This document shows, in pieces, positions 7,111-15,761 of a DNA stretch of 15,881 nt; the first letter of the stretch is position 1, and the number at the start of each line of letters is the position of its first letter. The notes under the pieces are model-generated. The model was not told where the DNA came from. It did not search any database and worked only from the letters and a program-made list of their open reading frames with translations. The position numbers and the translations under genes were made by a program. The DNA is from Bacteroidales bacterium UBA4866. Lineage in GTDB: Bacteria; Bacteroidota; Bacteroidia; Bacteroidales; P3. The DNA lies in contig DHDW01000030.1 in assembly GCA_002399565.1 (NCBI GenBank), forward strand, positions 38,698-54,578, read 5' to 3'.

Positions 7111-8382
7111 ATGAACATACTACTTTTAGGTTCAGGAGGAAGAGAAAATGCAATTGCTCTTAAAATTAAAGAAAGCCCACTATTAACAAATCTTTTTATT
7201 TCTCCAGGTAATCCTGGCACTTCTCTTTGTGGAGAAAATATTAATATAGGTTCCGACTTCAAAACAATTGGCGAGTTTGTTATTAAAAACAACGTTGAGA
7301 TAGTTGTTGTAGGACCTGAGCAACCATTAGTTGATGGGATATGGGATTATTTTCATAATAACTCTGAATTAAAAGATATTTTAGTTGTTGGACCAAGCAA
7401 AGAAGGTGCTACTCTTGAAGGAAGTAAGGATTTTGCTAAGGCTTTTATGCAAAAAAATAATATCCCAACTGCAAGATATAAAACATTCTATAAAGACACT
7501 CTTCAAGAAGGAAAAGACTTCTTAAAAACATTAAACCCTCCCTATGTTTTAAAAGCAGATGGCTTAGCAGCTGGTAAAGGAGTTGTTATTCCTGAAACAA
7601 TTGAAGAGGCAGAAAAGGAATTAACTCAAATGCTTGAAGAAGCTAAGTTTGGAGAAGCTTCAGCAAAGGTTGTTATTGAAGAGTTTTTAAAAGGGATTGA
7701 ATGCAGTGTATTTGTTTTAAGTGATGGAGAAAACTATAAAATACTTCCTGTTGCAAAAGACTATAAAAGAATTGGAGAAGGCGACACTGGTTTAAACACT
7801 GGTGGAATGGGCTCTATTAGTCCTGTTCCTTTTGCTGACAATGATTTTATGCAAAAGGTTGAACAAAGAATAGTTATCCCAACAATTAAAGGCTTAAAGA
7901 AAGACAATATAGAATATCAAGGTTTTATTTTTATTGGTTTAATGAATGTTGAAGGCAACCCATACGTTATTGAATACAACGTAAGAATGGGTGACCCTGA
8001 AACAGAAAGTGTATTCCCAAGAATAAAATCAGATATAGTTGAAGCATTTAATAGCTTTAAAACAAAATCACTTGATAAGATAAACTTTGAAATTGATTCT
8101 CGCTATGCAACAACTGTTATGATGGTTGCAAAAGGTTATCCTGAAAGCTATGAAAAAGGCAAAGAAATTAAAGGAATAAATGAAACCCAAGATTGCATAG
8201 TATTTCATGCAGGAACGAAACAAGAAGGAGAAAAAATCCTAACAAATGGAGGAAGAGTTATTGCAGTAACATGTTATGGAGAAACAATGCAAGAAGCCTT
8301 AGAAAAATGCTATAAAAACGTAGATAAGATTAGTTGGGAAGGAAAGTATTTTAGAAGAGATATAGGGAAAGATTTATTATAG
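7111..8382 (+). CDS. purD: Phosphoribosylamine-glycine ligase (GAR synthetase)
   Basis: This 423-residue ATP-grasp enzyme joins 5-phosphoribosylamine and glycine using ATP, the second step of de novo purine synthesis, in the cytoplasm. Visible markers are the N-terminal LLLGSGGREN (4-13), the ATP-grasp segment KADGLAAGKGVV (148-159), NTGGMGS (229-235), and the metal-binding signature EYNVRMGDPETE (288-299). A C-terminal lobe ends in GKYFRRDIG (411-419). Length is normal for the family. One oddity is residue 13: the usual GGREH is GGREN here. The start at 7111 sits 3 bases after the rnr stop and begins directly with the expected beta-strand, so it is secure. thyA follows after 35 bases. Confidence 0.96.
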   Translation: MNILLLGSGGRENAIALKIKESPLLTNLFISPGNPGTSLCGENINIGSDFKTIGEFVIKNNVEIVVVGPEQPLVDGIWDYFHNNSELKDILVVGPSKEGATLEGSKDFAKAFMQKNNIPTARYKTFYKDTLQEGKDFLKTLNPPYVLKADGLAAGKGVVIPETIEEAEKELTQMLEEAKFGEASAKVVIEEFLKGIECSVFVLSDGENYKILPVAKDYKRIGEGDTGLNTGGMGSISPVPFADNDFMQKVEQRIVIPTIKGLKKDNIEYQGFIFIGLMNVEGNPYVIEYNVRMGDPETESVFPRIKSDIVEAFNSFKTKSLDKINFEIDSRYATTVMMVAKGYPESYEKGKEIKGINETQDCIVFHAGTKQEGEKILTNGGRVIAVTCYGETMQEALEKCYKNVDKISWEGKYFRRDIGKDLL

Positions 8383-8417
8383 GTAAAAAGCAAAAGGAAA
8401 TAGATTATTAATTAGAG

Positions 8418-9212
8418 ATGAAACAATATTTAGACTTATTAAATAATGTCCTTGAGAGTGGGAATTTAAAGGGAGACAGAACAGGTACAGGCACAAAGAG
8501 TATTTTTGGTTATCAAATGAGGTTTAATCTTCAAGAAGGATTTCCTTTGGTTACTACAAAAAAGCTACATCTTCGTTCCATTATACATGAATTGCTATGG
8601 TTTTTGCAAGGGAACACAAATATAGATTATCTTCATCAAAACAAAGTTACTATTTGGGATGAATGGGCAAATGAGAATGGTGATTTAGGTCCTGTTTATG
8701 GAAAACAATGGCGTGCTTGGGAAACTAAAGAAGGAAAGGTTGTTGACCAGATAAGTGAATTAATTGAACAAATTAAAACAAATCCTAACTCAAGAAGACT
8801 TTTAGTAAATGCTTGGAATGTTGGAGAAATAAATAATATGGCTTTGCCTCCTTGTCATATCTTGTTTCAATTCTATGTTGCTAATGGAAAGCTTTCTTGT
8901 CAACTATATCAAAGAAGTGCAGATATTTTTTTAGGAGTTCCTTTCAATATTGCTTCTTATGCAATATTAACTCATATGATTGCTCAAGTATGCAATCTTG
9001 AAGTTGGAGATTTTGTTCATACTTTTGGAGATGCTCATCTTTATACTAATCATTTTGACCAAGCTCGTTTACAACTTTCTCGCTCTCCTTATCCCCTCCC
9101 TGAATTAAAACTAAATAAGGAAATAAAGAATATATTTGATTTCCGATTTGAAGATATTGAAATAATAAACTACCAATCACATCCAACAATTAAAGCTCCT
9201 ATAGCGATATAA
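8418..9212 (+). CDS. thyA: Thymidylate synthase (folate-dependent, ThyA type)
   Basis: This enzyme methylates dUMP to dTMP using 5,10-methylenetetrahydrofolate, releasing dihydrofolate. The 264-residue length equals that of E. coli ThyA, and the key residues fall at the same numbers. R21 is in GDRTGTGT. The nucleophile C146 is in [15 protein letters not shown] (166-169), N177 in FNIASYA, and H207/Y209 in DAHLYTNH complete the dUMP site. The C-terminus APIAI resembles the catalytic closing tail. It lies 35 bases after purD and 20 before folA, whose product regenerates tetrahydrofolate. No Shine-Dalgarno sequence is seen, as elsewhere in the window. Confidence 0.98.
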   Translation: MKQYLDLLNNVLESGNLKGDRTGTGTKSIFGYQMRFNLQEGFPLVTTKKLHLRSIIHELLWFLQGNTNIDYLHQNKVTIWDEWANENGDLGPVYGKQWRAWETKEGKVVDQISELIEQIKTNPNSRRLLVNAWNVGEINNMALPPCHILFQFYVANGKLSCQLYQRSADIFLGVPFNIASYAILTHMIAQVCNLEVGDFVHTFGDAHLYTNHFDQARLQLSRSPYPLPELKLNKEIKNIFDFRFEDIEIINYQSHPTIKAPIAI

Positions 9213-9232
9213 ATACATTAATAGAAAAAATT

Positions 9233-9718
9233 ATGCTAAATATTATTGTTGCAATAGCAGCGAACAATGCAATAGGTAAGGATAATAAACTACTTTGGCA
9301 TTTGAGTGAGGATTTAAAGTACTTTAAGAAAACTACTCTTGGCTCACCTATCATAATGGGAAGAAAAACATGGGAAAGTCTTCCTTTCAAGCCACTTCCT
9401 AAAAGAGAAAATATTGTTATTTCTACAAACAAAGACTATAAACCTGAGGGAGCAACTCTTGTTCATTCCACTGAAGAAGCTGTAGAATATTGCAATAAAC
9501 TTGAGAAATGCTTTATTATTGGTGGAGAAACAATCTATAAGGCTTTAATGCCATTTTGCGATAAATTATATATAACAAAGGTTTATAAAGATTTTGAAGC
9601 CGATACTTTTTTCCCCGAAATTGAAGAAGATAAGTGGGCTTTAGAATCTGAAAGTGAGATGCAAAAAGATGAACCAAGTGGCTTAGAATTTCAATTCTTA
9701 GTATATACAAGAAAATAA
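9233..9718 (+). CDS. folA: Dihydrofolate reductase
   Basis: This 161-residue enzyme reduces dihydrofolate to tetrahydrofolate with NADPH and is the target of trimethoprim-type antifolates. The N-terminus IIVAIAANNAIGKDNKLLWH (4-23) is the classic DHFR opening. WHLSEDL places the substrate-binding acid at D27. The NADPH-binding segments MGRKTWESL (42-50) and FIIGGETIY (94-102) are intact, and EADTFFPEI (122-130) is the usual distal motif. It follows thyA by 20 bases, the common pairing that recycles the dihydrofolate made by ThyA. It is the last gene of the plus-strand run and converges on the methyltransferase gene. Confidence 0.97.
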   Translation: MLNIIVAIAANNAIGKDNKLLWHLSEDLKYFKKTTLGSPIIMGRKTWESLPFKPLPKRENIVISTNKDYKPEGATLVHSTEEAVEYCNKLEKCFIIGGETIYKALMPFCDKLYITKVYKDFEADTFFPEIEEDKWALESESEMQKDEPSGLEFQFLVYTRK

Positions 9719-9721
9719 TTA

Positions 9722-9757
9722 AGTTCAATTCAAGCAAATAGTAGTAGTTGCTGAACT
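9722..9757. terminator. Possible weak bidirectional terminator hairpin between folA and the methyltransferase
   Basis: AGTTCA at 9722-9727 pairs with TGAACT at 9752-9757, and an inner GCAA/TTGC pair sits within the loop. T-rich sequence follows on the plus strand. The stem is short and interrupted, so this rests mainly on its place between two convergent genes. Confidence 0.25.
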
Positions 9758-9787
9758 ATATTTATTATTTATTAGAGAATTGGGAAT

Positions 9788-10606
9788 TTAATTTTTCTCA
9801 AATATCATATTTAAGCCGAAAAAGACATATTCTTTTATGATTGGGTAGCTTTTGGCAATTCTGGATTCTCTTTGAATAAGGTTGGAAGAGTTTGAAGAGT
9901 TGTAAAGAAACGGAGGGAATAGTCTTATATATTCTGTCTTATCATCCTTGGCACTAAAGCCTGATGCTTCAAAAAGTTTTTTCCAAGCCTTTTGTGAACG
10001 TATATTTTCATTTCCCATCTGCAAGCTCTTACCTAAAACCTCATCATAATAATCTATAACTCTTTTATTCCCTCTTTGAAGATATAACTTAAAGACTTGT
10101 GGTAGGCAATTTCCATTTTCTTCCACTAATATAATCTTACCTTTAGGTTTTAATATCCTATAGAAAAGCTCCAGACTATTCTTAAGCGGCTCCAAATGGT
10201 GCAATGTATCTTGGAGAATTATATAATCAAATGAATTATCCAAAAGCTGTAAATCGAACAAATCATCATATTTACATTCAAATAGTGAGGTATCTCCATA
10301 CTCTTTCCAATACTTTCTCCTATTTTCTAATTCTTTATAGTAAAACTCTAAGGTAACTCCATAGGTTGAAACCCCTTGCATTGCTAAAAATATTGCTGTT
10401 GTTCCATAACCACAACCGCAGTCAAATATCTTATTATCTTTAGTCTTATCTATATTCTCATCAATAAAACGAAGTCTTTGCTGAAAGTATGCCTTACGAA
10501 AAGCTTGATGTTTAAGATTGCCTTCTGTTAGCTTATAGTATGGATATAGGTTTTTGTTATCTTCAAGTTCCTTAAAAAAAAGTTCAAAAAATCTATCTGT
10601 ATTCAT
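9788..10606 (-). CDS. Class I SAM-dependent methyltransferase, substrate unknown
   Basis: This 272-residue soluble protein has a clear Rossmann-type SAM-binding domain. Motif I is IFDCGCGYGTTA (60-71), with GVTLE (83-87) as the acidic end of strand 2. DYIILQDTLHHLEP (127-140) is the motif around strand 4, and RILKPKGKIILVEENG (150-165) is the post-strand-4 segment. The N-terminal 50 residues and the C-terminal 100 residues, rich in aromatic and basic residues, are unassigned. Motif I has two cysteines (DCGCGYG), slightly unusual but seen in the superfamily. It lies 85 bases downstream of the flippase on the same strand with its own TAnnTTTG element. That suggests a role in modifying a surface glycan or lipid, but small-molecule or protein targets cannot be excluded. 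Confidence 0.87.
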   Translation of the reverse strand: MNTDRFFELFFKELEDNKNLYPYYKLTEGNLKHQAFRKAYFQQRLRFIDENIDKTKDNKIFDCGCGYGTTAIFLAMQGVSTYGVTLEFYYKELENRRKYWKEYGDTSLFECKYDDLFDLQLLDNSFDYIILQDTLHHLEPLKNSLELFYRILKPKGKIILVEENGNCLPQVFKLYLQRGNKRVIDYYDEVLGKSLQMGNENIRSQKAWKKLFEASGFSAKDDKTEYIRLFPPFLYNSSNSSNLIQRESRIAKSYPIIKEYVFFGLNMIFEKN

Positions 10607-10628
10607 TAAGAGTATTTATTTATAGATA

Positions 10629-10636
10629 CAAAAGTA
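10629..10636 (-). promoter_or_regulatory. Candidate -7 element (TACTTTTG) for the methyltransferase gene
   Basis: Read on the minus strand, TACTTTTG matches TAnnTTTG and lies 23 bases upstream of the ATG at 10606. It suggests the gene can be transcribed separately from the flippase. No -33 element is clear. Confidence 0.45.
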
Positions 10637-10691
10637 CAAAACTTTTCTTGATAAAGTTGATTATATGATTTGAATAATTTCCCCTTAATTA

Positions 10692-12137
10692 CTATTCTTT
10701 TGAGGCTTTAAGTAATGAAGTTACGTCTTTTATTCTAAAGATTTTAAATACAAAGCTTAAAACAACCATTACAATTGAAGTAATGAATATATTATAAACC
10801 CATGATGTTGTTATTTCTTTAAGCAAGTAAGTAGAAAGTATTATTGAAAGGACAAAGAGAATTATTCTCAATACATATATTCCATCAAATTTTATTTCAA
10901 AAATCTTTATTGCAATAAAGGCTTGAAATAGAGCTATTGCAGTTTGTGCAATTAAAGAAGAGTAAGCTGCTCCTACTGCAAAAAACTTAGGGATTAAGAT
11001 TAAGTTAACGCCTATATTCAATACCATTCCTATGGCTGCAACAATATTTAAGTATTTCAAAGAGCCATTGGAAGTTAGAAGAGTTCCAAAAATATAATTC
11101 ATTGCAATTGGAATAAAACAAAAGCTAAGTATTCTAAAGACTTGCCAGCTCTCTCCAATATGTTTGTTATACATTAAATCCATTAGATTATAGCCATAGA
11201 ATTGACTTAAAACAACAAAACAGACTGTAAGCATAAGAAGAAGATGGAATGAAATCTTAATTATTGGTTGAACATCTTGCTTTTCTTTAATAAGATTGGA
11301 AAAAAGAGGAAGTAGGATTATAGAAAACAAGTAAGCAATCATATTTGCAGCATCAACCAAACGATATGCAGAGGCATAAATTCCTGCTTGGTCAGCACCA
11401 TTATCCAAAATCCTTTCAATCATAACACTATCGGCTCTATAGTAGAAAGCCATTAGCAATGTAAGTATGGCAAAGGGATAAGAGTCCTTAATTATTTTCA
11501 TAATAAAAGGACGATTCCATTGAAGGTGAACAAATTTAGCCTTCCTTAAGCAAATTGCAAGAGCCACTAAAACAGTTATTAGATAAGCAAAGAGTTGAAT
11601 AAAAATAAAATATTCTATCTTAAAGTTTGATTTCAACACACCTCCCCAAAGCAAAATGGAACAAAATACAATTACAATAAACTTATCCATAACCGAAAGA
11701 ACACTATCAGTCTTAAAAAGCTGAAGCCCCGATATATTGGAACGAAGATAAGTTAAGAGAGATGCAAGAAATTGTGATACACAAAGAATTCCAAGTAGTT
11801 TTAAAGCATAAGCATCATAGCCCAAAAGTATTGCAACTAAAAAGACAACAATTGTAAAAACAAGTGCCATTGCAAACTTAATTGGAACAAGCTGAGAAAT
11901 ATATTTTGTAAGCAATTGAGGATGTTGTGCAATAAGTCGATTATTGTAGTTGGTTAATCCAAAATCTAAAATAATATTGAATATAAAAGTGAAGTTTAAA
12001 AGTGCAAAGTATAGCCCGTAGTCTTGAGCAGACACAGCATTTTGAACACCTCTATCAACTCCAAGTATCCAAAAGGATTTTATAAGGATATTTAGGGCTA
12101 AAAGAAAAAATAAATTTGTTACAAATCTTTTTCTCAC
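10692..12137 (-). CDS. Wzx-type oligosaccharide flippase (MATE/MVF-like polytopic membrane protein)
   Basis: This 481-residue, highly hydrophobic protein has about 12-14 predicted membrane segments spread over its whole length (for example about 8-27, 42-61, 87-105, 112-130, 151-169, 176-196, 220-232, 264-281, 296-312, 335-352, 362-382, 390-410, 420-438 and 446-465). A basic N-terminus (RKRF) precedes the first. The central segment FYYRADSVMIERILDNGADQ (231-250) and the following AGIYASAYRLVDAANM are typical of polysaccharide-repeat flippases, which move undecaprenyl-linked glycans across the inner membrane. The start is GTG at 12135-12137; an in-frame TAA two codons upstream excludes a longer form, and no ATG lies near. 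The gene is divergent from a glycosyltransferase gene 58 bases away, supporting a role in surface glycan export. The exact glycan is unknown. Confidence 0.88.
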   Translation of the reverse strand: MRKRFVTNLFFLLALNILIKSFWILGVDRGVQNAVSAQDYGLYFALLNFTFIFNIILDFGLTNYNNRLIAQHPQLLTKYISQLVPIKFAMALVFTIVVFLVAILLGYDAYALKLLGILCVSQFLASLLTYLRSNISGLQLFKTDSVLSVMDKFIVIVFCSILLWGGVLKSNFKIEYFIFIQLFAYLITVLVALAICLRKAKFVHLQWNRPFIMKIIKDSYPFAILTLLMAFYYRADSVMIERILDNGADQAGIYASAYRLVDAANMIAYLFSIILLPLFSNLIKEKQDVQPIIKISFHLLLMLTVCFVVLSQFYGYNLMDLMYNKHIGESWQVFRILSFCFIPIAMNYIFGTLLTSNGSLKYLNIVAAIGMVLNIGVNLILIPKFFAVGAAYSSLIAQTAIALFQAFIAIKIFEIKFDGIYVLRIILFVLSIILSTYLLKEITTSWVYNIFITSIVMVVLSFVFKIFRIKDVTSLLKASKE

Positions 12138-12147
12138 TTTTTATTTG

Positions 12148-12155
12148 TACTTTTG
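12148..12155 (+). promoter_or_regulatory. Likely -7 element (TACTTTTG) for the glycosyltransferase-murF-anmK run
   Basis: TACTTTTG matches TAnnTTTG. Transcription would start near 12160, downstream of the nominal upstream TTG at 12145 and about 35 bases before the TTG start chosen at 12196. This helps decide the start codon. A TTTG at 12115-12118 is too far away to be a standard -33 element. Confidence 0.5.
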
Positions 12156-12195
12156 CTTTGAATATTTTAATAACTCACAAAAAAGTTTTTTAGTA

Positions 12196-13329
12196 TTGAA
12201 AATAGCAGTTAATACAAGATTATTATTACATAATAAGCTTGAAGGTATTGGTTATTTTACACTTAAAATATTAGAGAAAGTTGTAAAGAACCATCCTGAG
12301 GTTGAATTTGTTTTCTATTTTGATAGAAAATATGACAAGAGTTTTGTTTTTGCAGAAAACGTTACTCCTGTAGTTATTCCATGTCCAACACGCCATCCAA
12401 TTCTTTGGTACGTTTACTTTGAATGGCTTTTACCTTATTATATGAAAAGAGATAAAGTGGATATGCTTTTCTCTCCAGATGGGTATATGCCAAGAAAACC
12501 AAAAGTGCCAACTTTAAACACTTTCCATGATATAAATTACGAATACAATCCTCAGTATATAAGTAATTTCTTTCACCGACATTACTATTTGAATTTCTTT
12601 CCTAATTTTGCAAAGAATTCAACACACTTAATTACTGTATCCAACTACTCCAAAAGAGACCTTATGGAGTTTTATGATGTGACAGAAAATAAGATTGATG
12701 TGGTTTATAATGCTGCAAATGAATTATACTATGTTGTTTCAGAAGAAGAAAGAGAGATAACCAAACAAAGACTAACTAATGGTAAAGACTTCTTCTATTT
12801 TGTTGGAGCAATACACAAAAGGAAGAACTTAATTAATCTGTTTAAGGCTTTTGATTTGTTTAAGCTTAAAACTGGAAGTGAAACAAAATTAGTTATTATT
12901 GGCTCAAGAAGAAGTTGGAAAGGTGAAATTGAAGATGCTTTCAATCAAATGATTTTCAGAAAATATGTAATCTTTACAGGTCGTTTGGAAGCTTCAGAAA
13001 TTAATCTAATTGCCAATAGTGCTTTAGCCCTAACCTTTGTTTCGCAGTTTGAAGGTTTTGGAATACCTATTGTTGAAGCCTTTGCTGCTGGCTGTCCTGT
13101 TATAACATCTAACACAACTTCTATGCCTGAGGTTGGTGGAGATGCTGCTTTGTATTGTGATCCTTATCTTCCTCAAAGCATTGCCGATGCAATGGAAAAG
13201 ATTTGGCTTTCTCCTGATTTAAGAGAAGAATTGATTGAAAAGGGATTTGAACAAAACAAGAAATTTAGCTGGGAAAAATCAGCAGAAAAGCTATGGAATT
13301 CAATAGAGAAGACAATAAACAGAGGATAG
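12196..13329 (+). CDS. Family GT4-type glycosyltransferase (GT-B fold, 'group 1')
   Basis: The 377-residue product starts at a TTG (12196-12198) giving KIAVNTRLLLHNKLEGIGYF after the initiator, the usual N-terminus of Bacteroidota GT4 enzymes with its acceptor-side glycine loop. No ATG is available. The longer frame from TTG 12145 would begin before the likely transcription start. Further markers are LNTFHDINYEYNP (107-119), a second Rossmann half from FYFVGAIHKRKN (200-211), and the EX7E motif EGFGIPIVE (286-294), whose glutamates contact the donor sugar nucleotide. GT4 enzymes are retaining transferases using nucleotide-sugar donors. Donor and acceptor here are unknown. It is predicted to be peripheral at the inner membrane. 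It overlaps murF by 37 bases and diverges from the flippase gene. Confidence 0.9.
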   Translation: MKIAVNTRLLLHNKLEGIGYFTLKILEKVVKNHPEVEFVFYFDRKYDKSFVFAENVTPVVIPCPTRHPILWYVYFEWLLPYYMKRDKVDMLFSPDGYMPRKPKVPTLNTFHDINYEYNPQYISNFFHRHYYLNFFPNFAKNSTHLITVSNYSKRDLMEFYDVTENKIDVVYNAANELYYVVSEEEREITKQRLTNGKDFFYFVGAIHKRKNLINLFKAFDLFKLKTGSETKLVIIGSRRSWKGEIEDAFNQMIFRKYVIFTGRLEASEINLIANSALALTFVSQFEGFGIPIVEAFAAGCPVITSNTTSMPEVGGDAALYCDPYLPQSIADAMEKIWLSPDLREELIEKGFEQNKKFSWEKSAEKLWNSIEKTINRG

Positions 13330-14588
13330 AAGAACTTTACAAACATTTTCTTCTTAACCCAAGCATTACAACTGACTCAAGAAACATTAAAAAAGGCGAT
13401 ATATTCTTTGCTCTTAAGGGAGAAAGCTTTAATGGAAATAAATATGCACCATCAGCTCTTGAAATGGGGGCTTCTTTGGCAGTTGTTGATGAAAAAGAAT
13501 ATGCCATTAACGATAAGTATTTCTTAGTTGAAGATGTACTTTACACTCTTCAACTTCTTTCAAATCATCATAGAAGACAGTTCCCTGACTTAAAACTTCT
13601 TGCCATAACAGGAACAAATGGTAAAACTACCACAAAGGAACTAACTCACGCAGTTATTTCTCAAAAATATAATACAATAGCAACTCAAGGCAATTTCAAC
13701 AATCATATTGGTGTTCCCTTAACTCTTTTAAGAATAACTCCTCAAACAGAATTTGCAATAATTGAAATGGGAGCTAATCATCAGGGAGAAATTGATTTTC
13801 TTTGTAAGATTGCCGAACCAAAATATGGATTAATAACCAATATTGGCAAAGCTCACCTTGAAGGATTTGGAGGTTTTGAAGGAGTTATTAAAACAAAAAC
13901 TGAACTTTTTCGCTATCTTGACAGGAAAAACCATTTTGCAATTATCAATATGGATGATGCTTCTCTTTCAAATTACGCAAAAGAACACAATCATAAGACT
14001 TTTAAATATTCTATATCCGATAAAATCATCTCCGAGAATGCAAAATTGGATTTTGAAGGACATATAATCAATTCAAAACTAATTGGCTCCTATAATTCAC
14101 ATAATATTTTGGCAGCAATGACCATTGGGAAGATTTTTGAAGTTGATTTAAACCTTTCCATAAGAGCAATTGAGGAATACACTCCTACCAATCATCGCTC
14201 TCAAATTCAAAAAACCAAAGACAATACCCTAATTTTGGATTGCTATAATGCCAATCCTTCAAGCCTTATGGTAGCCTTGCAAGATTTTGAAAACCTTAAA
14301 GCCGATAATAAATACGCTTTTATTGGGGCAATGAAAGAACTTGGAGAAGAATCAACAAAAGAACATAAAAACATTGTTGATATTCTTAGAAGCATAAATC
14401 TTAAAGGTGTAATTTTAATTGGAGAAGAGTTTGAAGAGTTTGAAAAGGACAAGAAAGATAATGAAATATATTTCAAAACCTCATCCTTGGCTAAAGATTA
14501 CCTTTTAGATAATAAAATTAAAGGAGGAACAATTCTAATTAAAGGTTCACATTCTACCAAAATGGATGTACTTTCTGATGCTTTATAA
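13293..14588 (+). CDS. murF: UDP-MurNAc-tripeptide:D-Ala-D-Ala ligase
   Basis: This 431-residue Mur ligase catalyses the last cytoplasmic step of peptidoglycan precursor synthesis, adding D-Ala-D-Ala to UDP-MurNAc-tripeptide with ATP. The N-terminal domain has TTDSRNIKKGDIFFALKG (26-43), which binds the UDP part. The ATP loop is ITGTNGKTTTKE (105-116). MurF-type motifs follow: TQGNFNNHIGVPLTLL (131-146), EMGANHQGEI (158-167), ITNIGKAHLEGFG (181-193), NHRSQ (300-304) and LDCYNANPSSL (315-325). ATG 13293 is the only suitable start before the first conserved helix, so the gene overlaps the glycosyltransferase by 37 bases. Its end overlaps the next gene. Translational coupling across all three genes is likely. 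Confidence 0.96.
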   Translation: MEFNREDNKQRIEELYKHFLLNPSITTDSRNIKKGDIFFALKGESFNGNKYAPSALEMGASLAVVDEKEYAINDKYFLVEDVLYTLQLLSNHHRRQFPDLKLLAITGTNGKTTTKELTHAVISQKYNTIATQGNFNNHIGVPLTLLRITPQTEFAIIEMGANHQGEIDFLCKIAEPKYGLITNIGKAHLEGFGGFEGVIKTKTELFRYLDRKNHFAIINMDDASLSNYAKEHNHKTFKYSISDKIISENAKLDFEGHIINSKLIGSYNSHNILAAMTIGKIFEVDLNLSIRAIEEYTPTNHRSQIQKTKDNTLILDCYNANPSSLMVALQDFENLKADNKYAFIGAMKELGEESTKEHKNIVDILRSINLKGVILIGEEFEEFEKDKKDNEIYFKTSSLAKDYLLDNKIKGGTILIKGSHSTKMDVLSDAL

Positions 14589-15627
14589 GGTTATTGGGCT
14601 AATGTCAGGAACTTCATTGGATGGGCTTGATATTGCTTATTGTCTTTTTTCCTTTGAAAACAATAAATGGGAATATTCCATTGAGAAAGCAACAACTATT
14701 GAATACTCTTCTCAAATTAAGGATATGCTTCTTCAGGCAGAAAATACCTCATCTGAAGAATTTGCAAAGATTGATAAAGAATTTGGACATTTCTTAGGGA
14801 AGGAAACAAAGGGATTTATTGATAAACACAATTTAGAAGTTGATTTTATATCCTCTCATGGTCAAACAATATTCCACCAACCTCATATAAATCTAACAAC
14901 TCAAATTGGAGATATTAACGCAATTTATTCTCACACAAATATAAAAACCATTGGTGATTTTAGACGTTTGGACTTGGCTCTTGGAGGTCAGGGAGCACCA
15001 CTTGTTCCTATTGGAGATAGACATTTGTTCAGTGAATATTCTTTTTGCTTAAATCTTGGTGGCTTTTCCAATATCTCTTTTGAAGAAAATGGAAACAGGA
15101 TTGCTTATGATATTTGTCCAGTAAATATTGTTCTTAATCATCTTGCTCAAAAAGAAGGTTTAGCTTATGATAAGGATGGAGAAATTGCAAAAAGTGGTAT
15201 GATTGATAATTCTCTTCTTAATGAGTTAAATAATTTGGAGTTCTACAAAACTAAAAAACAAAAATCCTTAGGCAAGGAATGGGTTGTGGAAAAGATTTTT
15301 CCTTTGTTAAACAATTCTAATCTTTCAAACGCCGACTTGATGGCTACTTTTGTTGAACATACAGCAGAGCAATTGGCATTAAATATTAATGGAGATGTTT
15401 TAATTACTGGAGGAGGAGCTTTTAACAAGTATTTAATTGAGCGATTGAGGGAAAAACTCAACAAAAATTTCAGAATACATATCCCAGAGCCAATAATAAT
15501 CAATTATAAAGAAGCCTTAATTTTTGCATTCTTGGGAGTATTGAGAGTTAGAGAAGAAATAAACACTCTTTCATCAGTAACTGGAGCAAAAAAGGACTCT
15601 TGTGGAGGACTAATAGCTGGTTTTTAA
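14578..15627 (+). CDS. anmK: Anhydro-N-acetylmuramic acid kinase
   Basis: AnmK cleaves the 1,6-anhydro ring of anhydroMurNAc and phosphorylates it to MurNAc-6-phosphate, recycling cell-wall turnover products in the cytoplasm. The 349-residue form from ATG 14578 begins YKVIGLMSGTSLDGLDIAY, the family signature. SHGQT (93-97), GDFRRLDLALGGQGAPLVP (126-144), LNLGGFSNIS (158-167), YDICPVN (177-183, with the likely catalytic aspartate D178), LITGGG (275-280) and EALIFAFLG (312-320) follow. ATG 14566 in the same frame would add four residues (MYFL) and cannot be excluded. Either way the gene overlaps the end of murF, by 11 or 23 bases. The pairing joins precursor synthesis to precursor recycling. 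Confidence 0.95.
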   Translation: MLYKVIGLMSGTSLDGLDIAYCLFSFENNKWEYSIEKATTIEYSSQIKDMLLQAENTSSEEFAKIDKEFGHFLGKETKGFIDKHNLEVDFISSHGQTIFHQPHINLTTQIGDINAIYSHTNIKTIGDFRRLDLALGGQGAPLVPIGDRHLFSEYSFCLNLGGFSNISFEENGNRIAYDICPVNIVLNHLAQKEGLAYDKDGEIAKSGMIDNSLLNELNNLEFYKTKKQKSLGKEWVVEKIFPLLNNSNLSNADLMATFVEHTAEQLALNINGDVLITGGGAFNKYLIERLREKLNKNFRIHIPEPIIINYKEALIFAFLGVLRVREEINTLSSVTGAKKDSCGGLIAGF

Positions 15628-15761
15628 TTCTTTTTAATCATATCTTTCTGTAAAATTTCTTTTAAATAAGGGATTATTCTCTTTACTTTTCAAAGTAAAT
15701 TCAAATCTAAATTTATTTTTATTTGATATAAATGTATCAAACCCTTATGATAGTTTTGCAT
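15628..15761. other. AT-rich spacer after anmK, with a possible weak hairpin
   Basis: No gene is seen. TTTACT at 15682-15687 and AGTAAA at 15694-15699 could form a small AT-rich hairpin near the end of the run, but it lacks G/C pairs and a T tract directly after it, so termination is doubtful. A -7-like TAGTTTTG lies at 15751-15758, directly before the repeat array. Confidence 0.35.

Noticed and set aside
12145..12195. N-terminal extension of the glycosyltransferase from TTG 12145
   Set aside because: The extra 17 residues do not fit the family N-terminus, and the start would lie before the probable transcription start given by TACTTTTG at 12148.
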